In this document: in pieces, positions 57,505 to 64,000 of the stretch
Position numbering within the stretch: the first letter of the stretch is position 1
How the letters are laid out: every line of letters begins with the position of its first letter
NCBI RefSeq assembly: GCF_029964055.1
Contig: NZ_CP124836.1
Span: 558,001 to 622,000, forward strand
DNA from: Arthrobacter sp. EM1
GTDB taxonomy: Bacteria > Actinomycetota > Actinomycetes > Actinomycetales > Micrococcaceae
DNA length: 64,000 nt
Reading direction: 5' to 3'
Notes under the pieces: generated by a model
What the model was told of the DNA's origin: nothing
Database searches by the model: none
What the model saw: only the letters and a program-made list of their open reading frames with translations
Program-made: the position numbers and the translations under genes

Positions 57505-58231
57505 TCCGCGCCGCCCGCGCCGCCTGGCCCTTGCCGGTCAGGAGGTGGTCGCTCCCCTCCAGCGACACAAAGCTGCGCGGGTGGCGGGCCGTCTGGAAGA
57601 TGGTGCTTGCGTTTTCGATGCCCACGGTGTTGTCGGTGGGGGAGTGCAGCACCATCAGCGGTTTGTGCAGCTGCCGGATGCAGTCCGTCAGGTCCGCCTG
57701 TTCCAGGTCCTCCACAAAATGCCGCCGGATCTCCACCCGTTTGCCGCCCAGGTCCACTTCGGCGCTGCCCTCGTTGAGGATCCGGTCCAGCGCCGAGTCA
57801 AAGACGTGTGCCACATGCTTGGGCGAGAACGGGGCGCCCACTGTGGCAACGGCGTCGAGTTCCGGGATCTCCCGCGCGGCCGCCAGCACAGCGGCCCCGC
57901 CAAAGGAATGACCCACCAGCAGCGACACCGGACGGCCCGCCAGGCGCATAAACTCGGCCGCCTTGACGGTGTCCGCCACCTTGTGGCTAAAGGATCCCTC
58001 CGACCATAAGCCTGCGGATTCGCCCAGGCCCAGGTTGTCGAAGCGGAGCATGCCCACCCCGTTGTCCGCCAGCTCCTTGCACATCCTCGACGCCGAGGGG
58101 CTGTCCTTGCCCAGCGTAAAGCCGTGCGAGAACACACCCCAGCCTTTCACCGCGCCGTCGGGGACATCAATAATGCCGGAGAGGGTTTCCCCGGTGGAAC
58201 CTTGGAAGGAGACCTTTTCGGAGCGGGACAC
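57461..58231 (-). CDS. Alpha/beta hydrolase
   Basis: 256 residues. Nucleophile elbow VGHSFGG, oxyanion region FSHGFTLGKDS, Asp in LHSPTDNTVG and His in GSDHLL complete a normal triad. Sequence is of the serine aminopeptidase/acyl-peptidase-like group. GTG start at 58231 with AAGG 5 nt upstream. Its last 44 nt are antisense to the end of the YihY gene. Confidence 0.88.
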   Translation of the reverse strand: MSRSEKVSFQGSTGETLSGIIDVPDGAVKGWGVFSHGFTLGKDSPSASRMCKELADNGVGMLRFDNLGLGESAGLWSEGSFSHKVADTVKAAEFMRLAGRPVSLLVGHSFGGAAVLAAAREIPELDAVATVGAPFSPKHVAHVFDSALDRILNEGSAEVDLGGKRVEIRRHFVEDLEQADLTDCIRQLHKPLMVLHSPTDNTVGIENASTIFQTARHPRSFVSLEGSDHLLTGKGQAARAARIISAWADQYLDATS

Positions 58232-58255
58232 GGGAACCTTTCGATGGTGGGGCCG

Positions 58256-58302
58256 ACGACGACGGCGCCCCCAACCGCAAAGGTGGGAGGCGCCGTCGTC
58301 GT
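58256..58302. terminator. Hairpin between sdhB and the hydrolase gene
   Basis: 14-bp perfect arms ACGACGACGGCGCC (58256-58269) and complement (58289-58302), with further pairing CC..ACC/GGT..GG inside. It lies 20 nt past the sdhB stop on the minus strand; no U-tract follows in that direction. Confidence 0.65.
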
Positions 58303-58321
58303 TTGTGCTGTGAAGCGGTTG

Positions 58322-59104
58322 CTAGATCTTGCGGGACAGGATTGCCTGCTTGACCTCGGCGATTGCCTGCGTGACCTGGATGCCGCGCGGGCATGCCTCG
58401 GTGCAGTTGAAGGTGGTGCGGCAACGCCACACACCTTCCTTGTCGTTGAGGATCTCCAGGCGCATGTCGCCTGCGTCATCCCGGGAATCGAAGATGAAGC
58501 GGTGCGCGTTGACGATCGCTGCCGGGCCGAAGTACTGGCCGTCGGTCCAGAAAACCGGGCAGGACGAGGTGCACGCGGCGCAGAGGATGCACTTGGTCGT
58601 GTCATCGAACCGCTCGCGGTCCTCGGCCGACTGCAGGCGTTCCTTGGTGGGCTCATGGCCGCGGTTGATCAGGAACGGCATCACCTCGCGGAAGGACTGG
58701 AAGAACGGTTCCATGTCCACAATCAGGTCCTTTTCCACCGGAAGACCCTTGATCGGCTCGACGGTGATGGGCTTGGAGGTATCCAGGTCCTTCAGCAGCG
58801 TTTTGCAGGCAAGGCGGTTGCGGCCGTTGATGCGCATGGCATCGGAGCCGCAGACACCGTGTGCACAGGAGCGGCGGAAGGAGACGCTGCCGTCGATTTC
58901 CCACTTCACCTTGTGCAGGGCGTCCAGGACGCGGTCCGTGCCGTACATGGTGACGTGGAAGTCGTCCCAGGTGGACTCGTCGGAGACCTCCGGGTTGTAG
59001 CGGCGCACCCGCAGGTGGACGTCGAAGGACGGAATGTCTCCGCCGCCGCCGATGTGGGCGGGCAGTTCGATCTTGGAAGCTGGCTCAGCGAGTTCAGCGG
59101 TCAT
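58322..59104 (-). CDS. sdhB: Succinate dehydrogenase iron-sulfur subunit
   Basis: 260 residues. 2Fe-2S ligands in RRSCAHGVCGSDAMRINGRNRLAC, and the 4Fe-4S/3Fe-4S clusters in CILCAACTSSCPV and CRTTFNCTEACPRGI. It passes electrons from SdhA to the membrane quinone site. It starts 1 nt after the sdhA stop. Confidence 0.97.
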   Translation of the reverse strand: MTAELAEPASKIELPAHIGGGGDIPSFDVHLRVRRYNPEVSDESTWDDFHVTMYGTDRVLDALHKVKWEIDGSVSFRRSCAHGVCGSDAMRINGRNRLACKTLLKDLDTSKPITVEPIKGLPVEKDLIVDMEPFFQSFREVMPFLINRGHEPTKERLQSAEDRERFDDTTKCILCAACTSSCPVFWTDGQYFGPAAIVNAHRFIFDSRDDAGDMRLEILNDKEGVWRCRTTFNCTEACPRGIQVTQAIAEVKQAILSRKI

Positions 59105-59105
59105 C

Positions 59106-60905
59106 TTAGTACTTCCTCACCATCGGCTCGTAGCGCGTAAAGACCACCGGTTTGGTGGAGAGACGGATGCCCGCAATAGCCTCCGCGGAACCATCCGCCG
59201 GAGCATGCTCATCCTTGTACGCCATGGAGTGTTTCATGAATTTTTCGTCGTCGCGCTCGGGGAAGTCCTCGCGGAAGTGGCCGCCGCGGGATTCCTCGCG
59301 GTGCAGGGCCGCCACGGTCATAACCTTGGCCAGTTCCAGCAGGAAGCCCAACTCCACGGCTTCGAGGAGGTCCAGGTTAAAGCGTTTGCCCTTGTCCTGG
59401 ACACTGATCCGCTGGTACCGCTCCTCGAAGGACGCAATGTCAGACAGGACCTGGTTCAGGGTCTCTGCGGTGCGGAACACCTGCATGTTGGCGTCCATCG
59501 TGTCCTGCAGTTCCTTGCGGATCGCAGCAACCTTCTCAGTGCCGTCAGCGGTGCGGACGTGGTTGAGCAGGTCCAGTGTGTAGGCCTCCGGGTCGCCGGG
59601 AAGATCAACGAAATCGGCGGTCTTGGCGTACTCGGCGGCGGCAATGCCGGCGCGCTTGCCGAAGACGTTGATGTCCAGCAGCGAGTTGGTGCCCAGGCGG
59701 TTGGAGCCGTGCACCGAGACGCAGGCGACCTCGCCGGCCGCGTAAAGGCCCGGGACAACGGTGTTGTTGTCCTGGAGCACTTCGGCGCTGATATTGGTGG
59801 GAATGCCGCCCATGGCGTAGTGCGCCGTCGGGAAGACCGGTACCGGCTCCGTGTACGGCTCGACACCGAGGTAGGTGCGGGCGAACTCGGTGATGTCCGG
59901 CAGCTTGGCGTCGATATGTGCCGGCTCAAGGTGCGTCAGGTCCAGCAGGACGTAGTCCTTGTTCGGGCCGCAACCGCGTCCCTCACGGACTTCGTTGGCC
60001 ATGGAGCGGGCCACGATGTCGCGGGGTGCGAGGTCTTTGATGGTGGGGGCATAGCGCTCCATAAAGCGCTCACCTTCGGAGTTGCGCAGAATCGCTCCTT
60101 CGCCGCGGGCGGCCTCGGAGAGGAGGATGCCCAGGCCGGCGAGGCCTGTCGGGTGGAACTGGAAGAACTCCATGTCCTCCAGCGGGATGCCGCTGCGGAA
60201 GGCAATGCCCATGCCGTCACCGGTGAGGGTGTGGGCATTGGAGGTGGTTTTGAAGACTTTGCCCGCGCCGCCCGTGGCGAAAACCACCGACTTGGCCTGG
60301 AAGACATGCAGTTCACCGGAGGCAAGGTCGTAGGACACAACGCCGGAAACGCGCTTTTGCTTGTACGGCGTGCCGTCTTTGCGGACAGCGTCTTCCTCGA
60401 CGGTCAGGAGGTCAAGGACGTAGTACTCGTTGTAGAACTCAACGTTGTGCTTGACGCAGTTCTGGTACAGGGTCTGCAGGATCATGTGGCCGGTGCGGTC
60501 AGCGGCGTAGCAGGCGCGGCGGACCGGAGCCTTGCCGTGATCGCGGGTGTGGCCGCCGAAACGGCGCTGGTCAATCCGGCCTTCGGGCGTGCGGTTGAAC
60601 GGCAGGCCCATCTTTTCCAGGTCCAGGACGGCGTCGATTGCTTCTTTGGCCATCACCTCGGCCGCGTCCTGGTCAACCAGGTAGTCGCCGCCCTTGATCG
60701 TGTCAAAGGTGTGCCATTCCCAGTTGTCTTCCTCGACGTTCGCCAGGGCTGCGCACATGCCGCCCTGCGCCGCACCGGTGTGGGAGCGGGTGGGGTACAG
60801 CTTGGTCAGTACCGCTGTTCGGGCGCGCTGACCGGATTCGATCGCCGCGCGCATCCCGGCGCCACCGGCACCGACGATGACGACGTCGTACTTATGGACC
60901 TGCAT
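59106..60905 (-). CDS. sdhA: Succinate dehydrogenase flavoprotein subunit
   Basis: 599 residues. N-terminal FAD-binding VVIVGAGGAGMRAAI, the covalent-flavin His (H42) in TRSHTGAAQGG, FFQFHPTGL and ARG-EGAIL substrate loops, and SVHGSNRLGTNSLLD. ATG at 60905; an upstream in-frame start at 60926 would add seven unconserved residues. Second-last gene of sdhCDAB. Confidence 0.97.
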   Translation of the reverse strand: MQVHKYDVVIVGAGGAGMRAAIESGQRARTAVLTKLYPTRSHTGAAQGGMCAALANVEEDNWEWHTFDTIKGGDYLVDQDAAEVMAKEAIDAVLDLEKMGLPFNRTPEGRIDQRRFGGHTRDHGKAPVRRACYAADRTGHMILQTLYQNCVKHNVEFYNEYYVLDLLTVEEDAVRKDGTPYKQKRVSGVVSYDLASGELHVFQAKSVVFATGGAGKVFKTTSNAHTLTGDGMGIAFRSGIPLEDMEFFQFHPTGLAGLGILLSEAARGEGAILRNSEGERFMERYAPTIKDLAPRDIVARSMANEVREGRGCGPNKDYVLLDLTHLEPAHIDAKLPDITEFARTYLGVEPYTEPVPVFPTAHYAMGGIPTNISAEVLQDNNTVVPGLYAAGEVACVSVHGSNRLGTNSLLDINVFGKRAGIAAAEYAKTADFVDLPGDPEAYTLDLLNHVRTADGTEKVAAIRKELQDTMDANMQVFRTAETLNQVLSDIASFEERYQRISVQDKGKRFNLDLLEAVELGFLLELAKVMTVAALHREESRGGHFREDFPERDDEKFMKHSMAYKDEHAPADGSAEAIAGIRLSTKPVVFTRYEPMVRKY

Positions 60906-61031
60906 ACCAGACGCTCTTTCTCTCAAAATTCGCTTACAACACCGGCCGGCGGAGCCGGGCCGGTGACATCTCGTGGACCTGCCGTACCTGCACCGGGCAG
61001 GGACGGGTCGGTTGCCGCTGGGGCCGCGCCG

Positions 61032-61514
61032 TTAGGGCGCCGGGCAGAAGCCGCCAGGCAGCTGGACACCGTTGACCACAGGGCACGGATCAAAGGTGAA
61101 GATGACCAGGGTGCCCAGGATGATGATGGCGGTGGTGGCGGCGTACAGCACGATCTTCAGCCACAGTCGTGTGGCGTCCTTTTCGGCGTAGTCGTTGATG
61201 ATGGTCCGCACACCGTTGGTGCCGTGCAGCATGGCCAGCCACAGCATCGCCAGGTCCCAGATCTGCCAGAACGGGTCAGCCCATTTACCGGCCACAAAAC
61301 CGAAGTCGATCGCGTGGATTCCCTCGCCCACCATCAGGTTGACAAAAAGGTGGCCGAAGATCAGCACAACCAGGACAACGCCGGAAAGCCGCATAAAGAG
61401 CCAGGCGATCATTTCGAAGTTGCCTTTTGAACTGCCGTTGCGGCGGTACTGCGGCGCAATCCGGTTGCTGCCGACCTTTGGGCTGCGCGGGCTCTGAATC
61501 TGCGTTGCACTCAT
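61032..61514 (-). CDS. sdhD: Succinate dehydrogenase membrane anchor, SdhD-type
   Basis: 160 residues, three helices (LFMRLSGVVLVVLIFGHLFVNLMV, LAMLWLAMLHGTNGVRTIINDY, LYAATTAIIILGTLVIF). The His in FGHLF or MLHG is the expected heme ligand. GGAGG upstream of the ATG. It starts 2 nt after sdhC. A 126-nt gap precedes sdhA with nothing distinct in it. Confidence 0.9.
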   Translation of the reverse strand: MSATQIQSPRSPKVGSNRIAPQYRRNGSSKGNFEMIAWLFMRLSGVVLVVLIFGHLFVNLMVGEGIHAIDFGFVAGKWADPFWQIWDLAMLWLAMLHGTNGVRTIINDYAEKDATRLWLKIVLYAATTAIIILGTLVIFTFDPCPVVNGVQLPGGFCPAP

Positions 61515-61516
61515 GG

Positions 61517-61897
61517 CTAGTGGCCTCCAAGGGCGAGGGACAGGTGGCGGATGGAGAAGCCAACCATAACGACTGCCCAGAGGATGAGCACCGTCCATAG
61601 CATCTGGCGCTGGTACTTGGCGCCCTTCTTCCAGAAATCGACGGCGATGACCCGCAGGCCGTTAAAGGCGTGGAAGACGATCGCTGCGACGAGGCCCGTT
61701 TCACCCAGGGCCATCAGGGGGTTCTTGTAGGCACCGATCACGGCGGTGTAGGCCTCGGGGGATACACGCACCAATGAGGTGTCCAGTACATGGACCAACA
61801 AGAAGAAAAAAATCACTACACCAGTTATGCGGTGTCCAACCCAGGACCACATGCCTTCACGGCCGCGGTACAAGGTGCCAGCTGGTTTTGTCGGCAC
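61517..61897 (-). CDS. sdhC: Succinate dehydrogenase cytochrome b556 subunit, SdhC-type
   Basis: 126 residues, three helices. The SdhC signature GMWSWVGHRITGVVIFFFLLVHVLDTSLV covers the quinone-site Arg and a heme-ligand His; FHAFNGLRVIAVDF follows. GTG at 61897 with GGGAGG upstream; an ATG at 61942 would add unconserved residues. First gene of sdhCDAB. Confidence 0.92.
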   Translation of the reverse strand: MPTKPAGTLYRGREGMWSWVGHRITGVVIFFFLLVHVLDTSLVRVSPEAYTAVIGAYKNPLMALGETGLVAAIVFHAFNGLRVIAVDFWKKGAKYQRQMLWTVLILWAVVMVGFSIRHLSLALGGH

Positions 61898-61980
61898 TGA
61901 ATAAACCTCCCTGCAACACAGCGGCGCTGGCATGGGATCCACGCGGGGGGAACGCCTGCTGCGAGAGCACTCGTAAGCTC

Positions 61981-62016
61981 AAGCCTAAATCTAGGCTTCG
62001 CTCGCAGCTTATTCAA
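61981..62016 (-). promoter_or_regulatory. sdhCDAB promoter with overlapping palindrome
   Basis: Minus strand: TTGAAT (62011-62016), 17-nt spacer, TAGATT (61988-61993). A perfect inverted repeat AAGCCTA-AATC-TAGGCTT (61981-61998) covers the -10 and start region, a natural operator site. Nothing else is distinct in the divergent gap 61898-62223 except GC-rich GCGGGAGTGAG repeats near 62090-62115. Confidence 0.6.
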
Positions 62017-62210
62017 TTCAGCCACCCGCTGGTGACGTCGCCCATCGGGGTTTTGGTCCGCTTTTGAGACGAACGGCACATTCCGCGCGGGAGTGAGGCG
62101 GGAGTGAGGCGGGAGGGTGGGCGGGGCCCGGACTGCTTCGGATCAGTGCCCGCAGCGGTGCCCGTTGCCTGCTCCGACGCCGGTTCAGGGCTCTGTGCGC
62201 CGGTGTCGGC

Positions 62211-62223
62211 TAAAGTAGCCGTG
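62211..62223 (+). promoter_or_regulatory. Leaderless-type -10 before the guanylyltransferase gene
   Basis: TAAAGT (62211-62216) ends 7 nt before the ATG at 62224. No SD sequence is present, in keeping with transcription starting at or near the initiation codon. Confidence 0.5.
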
Positions 62224-63381
62224 ATGACTACAGACAAAGTGACAAGCCAGGACGCGCTGCAGGGTACGGCTCAGGGCCCGGCCCTGAGCCGGTTTATTGC
62301 GGTGATTCCGGCAGGCGGAGTGGGGACCCGCCTCTGGCCCCTGTCACGAGCGGCAGCCCCCAAGTTCCTTCATGACCTCACGGGCTCGGGCAGCACGCTG
62401 CTGAGATCGACGTACGACCGGCTGGAGCCGCTCGCCGGCAAGCACATGCTTGTGGTAACCGGGAAGGCGCACCGGGATGCAGTCTGCCGGCAGTTGCCCG
62501 AGATCGATGACGCGGACCTGGTGCTGGAGAGCGAGCCGAAGGACTCCGGCGCCGCCATCGGGCTGGCCGCCGCAATCCTGCACGAACGCGATCCGGACAC
62601 CATCATGGGCTCCTTCGCCGCGGACCAAGTGATCAGCCCCGACGAGCTGTTCCATGCAGCCGTGCGGGAAGCCATCCATGCGGCCGCGGCCGGCAAGATC
62701 GTTACCATCGGCATTAAGCCAACCCACCCCTCCACTGGCTTCGGTTACATCCGGTCGGGCAAAAACCTCGGCGTCGACGGGGCCCCCAGTGCCCAGGCCG
62801 TTGTTGAGTTCGTGGAGAAGCCCAGCGAAGAGGTTGCCCAGGAGTACCTCGACAGCGGCGATTACGTCTGGAACGCCGGGATGTTTGTGGCTCCCGTCGC
62901 GCTGATGCTCAAACACCTCGAAGCCAACCAGCCCGAGCTCTACGCCGGCGTGCAGGAAATCGCCAAGGCCTGGGACACCCCGCAGCGCGACGAGGTCCAG
63001 GCCCGGGTCTGGCCCACCCTGCCCAAGATCGCCATTGACTACGCCGTGGCCGAACCGGCAGCCGCCGCGGGCGACGTCGCCGTCGTTCCCGGTACTTTCC
63101 GCTGGGACGACGTCGGTGACTTCGCCTCGGTGGGCCGGCTCAACAGCGCCAAGGAAGTTAAGGACGTGACAGTGATCGGTGAGGGCGCCCGCGTCTTCAC
63201 CGAGGACGCCAGCGGTGTGGTGGTCTCCGACACCAAGCGTGTGATCGCCCTGATCGGGATCAAGGACGTGGTGGTGGTTGACACCCCGGATGCCCTGCTC
63301 GTGATGCACAAAGAGCATTCGCAGCGGGTCAAGCAGGCCGTTGATGCGCTCAAGGCCAGCGGCGACACGGACGTCCTCTAG
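62224..63381 (+). CDS. manC: Mannose-1-phosphate guanylyltransferase
   Basis: 385 residues. Nucleotidyltransferase signature PAGGVGTRLWPLSR, then AADQVI (metal Asp), VEFVEKPS and WNAGMFVAP. Makes GDP-mannose from mannose-1-P and GTP; the GT4 enzyme at 3899-5089 could use GDP-mannose. It lacks the phosphomannose isomerase domain of some ManC proteins. GTG at 62221 is an alternative start; no SD. Confidence 0.92.
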   Translation: MTTDKVTSQDALQGTAQGPALSRFIAVIPAGGVGTRLWPLSRAAAPKFLHDLTGSGSTLLRSTYDRLEPLAGKHMLVVTGKAHRDAVCRQLPEIDDADLVLESEPKDSGAAIGLAAAILHERDPDTIMGSFAADQVISPDELFHAAVREAIHAAAAGKIVTIGIKPTHPSTGFGYIRSGKNLGVDGAPSAQAVVEFVEKPSEEVAQEYLDSGDYVWNAGMFVAPVALMLKHLEANQPELYAGVQEIAKAWDTPQRDEVQARVWPTLPKIAIDYAVAEPAAAAGDVAVVPGTFRWDDVGDFASVGRLNSAKEVKDVTVIGEGARVFTEDASGVVVSDTKRVIALIGIKDVVVVDTPDALLVMHKEHSQRVKQAVDALKASGDTDVL

Positions 63382-63434
63382 CCTCGGGATCCGTAACGCA
63401 CCGGCCGCGATGCAGCTATTTTATCTGCGCTCGC

Positions 63435-63446
63435 TAGAGTTATTGG
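63435..63446 (+). promoter_or_regulatory. Leaderless-type -10 before the M20 gene
   Basis: TAGAGT (63435-63440) ends 6 nt before the GTG start at 63447; no SD. Confidence 0.5.
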
Positions 63447-64000
63447 GTGCGTAACTACTCTACTGAAGCTGAACCCACCACACTGGTGGGGCCGTGGCTC
63501 GAGCCTCTCCTGCCGGAGCTGATCGCCTTCCGCCGGGACCTGCATGCGCACCCCGAGCTTTCGTTCAAGGAGTTCCGCACCACGGACAAGCTGGCGCAGC
63601 GACTCGAGCAAGCTGGCCTCAAGCCGCGGCGCCTCGCCGGAACGGGCCTGACGGTGGACATCGGGGAGGGCCCGATCGCCACGGCCCTGCGCGGTGATAT
63701 TGATGCCCTCCCCATCATCGAAGAGACGGGGCTTGCCTTCGCCTCGAAGAACCACGGTGTCACCCACGCCTGCGGCCATGATGTGCACACTGCCACCATG
63801 CTCGGCGCGGCGTTGGTCCTGCAGCGGATGCACCAGGAGTCGCCGCTGCGCGGCACCGTGCGGATCATTTTCCAGCCGGCCGAGGAAACCATGCCCGGCG
63901 GTGCGCAGAGCTGTATCGAGCAAGGCGTCCTGGAAGGGGTCCCCCGGATCCTGGCCTTGCATTGTGATCCCCGGATTGAGGTGGGCAAGATCGGCACCCG
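63447..64000 (+). CDS. M20-family amidohydrolase, C-terminus beyond window
   Basis: The first ~185 residues of an M20D peptidase/amidohydrolase (AmiA/HipO/IAA-amino acid hydrolase group). Visible are FRRDLHAHPELSFKEF, the metal and catalytic residues in ALRGDIDALPI and THACGHDVHTATMLGAA, and FQPAEE with the catalytic Glu pair, then ALHCDP. Substrates are N-acyl amino acids or similar; exact one unknown. GTG at 63447. Confidence 0.9.
   Translation, partial: MRNYSTEAEPTTLVGPWLEPLLPELIAFRRDLHAHPELSFKEFRTTDKLAQRLEQAGLKPRRLAGTGLTVDIGEGPIATALRGDIDALPIIEETGLAFASKNHGVTHACGHDVHTATMLGAALVLQRMHQESPLRGTVRIIFQPAEETMPGGAQSCIEQGVLEGVPRILALHCDPRIEVGKIGT

Noticed and set aside
59034..61430. A 798-codon plus-strand frame
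   Set aside because: Antisense to sdhA/sdhD, which are unmistakable; composition typical of a shadow frame.

Overview
High-GC actinobacterial chromosome, most like Arthrobacter/Pseudarthrobacter (Micrococcaceae). The reasons are the ~66% GC, frequent GTG/TTG starts, several apparently leaderless starts, a monomeric NADP isocitrate dehydrogenase, the DUF6350-purN-purH order, and a 7Fe ferredoxin. This placement comes from gene content and recalled families, not from a search. I saw no rRNA, tRNA, CRISPR array, prophage or IS transposase.

Layout. 1-5.1 kb: two tandem PAS-GGDEF-EAL c-di-GMP genes (the first runs off the left edge) and a GT4 glycosyltransferase. 5.1-6.4 kb: a short repeat cluster and an HNH nuclease with a possible EVE/PUA-like N-terminus. 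6.4-15.8 kb: a tightly packed minus-strand catabolic operon (MHS transporter, FAD oxidoreductase, CaiB/BaiF CoA-transferase, enoyl-CoA hydratase, DHDPS-family lyase, SDR, aldehyde dehydrogenase, ferredoxin) behind an XRE-cupin regulator; its substrate is unknown. 15.9-23.4 kb: DUF4383, DUF6350, purN, a DUF559-type nuclease-like gene bracketed by two copies of a 66-bp palindrome, an MFS carrier and purH. 23.4-31 kb: secreted serine protease, icd, a lipoprotein/Ser-Thr kinase pair and a Pro-Val repeat exported protein. 31-39.8 kb: Gfo/Idh/MocA oxidoreductase, a MacB-like ABC pair, and the monosaccharide ABC operon mmsA-mmsB-chvE downstream of a ROK repressor. Two near-identical operator-like motifs precede the ROK gene and mmsA.

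39.9-45.9 kb: a lysine catabolic cluster (davA-like amidase, PucR regulator, APC permease, davB-like lysine 2-monooxygenase). 45.9-50.4 kb: one-carbon genes. purU and a small methyltransferase are on the minus strand; glyA-folD are on the plus strand behind a recognisable ZTP (pfl) riboswitch and an intrinsic terminator. 50.4-58.3 kb: ABC-2 exporter, small membrane protein, xth, trpS, 2'-5' RNA ligase-like protein, YihY, alpha/beta hydrolase. 58.3-64 kb: sdhCDAB, mannose-1-phosphate guanylyltransferase, and the start of an M20 amidohydrolase.

Most unusual signal: four copies (19.0, 20.1, 46.4 and 50.3 kb) of a 66-bp inverted repeat with 30-bp arms. The tips and centre are constant; the inner stem varies but changes in step on both arms. 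All four sit at gene 3' ends. One supplies the Pro-Asn-stop end of its host gene, and two copies bracket the DUF559 gene. Three of the four follow transcription units for formyl-tetrahydrofolate enzymes (purN, purU-methyltransferase, glyA-folD).
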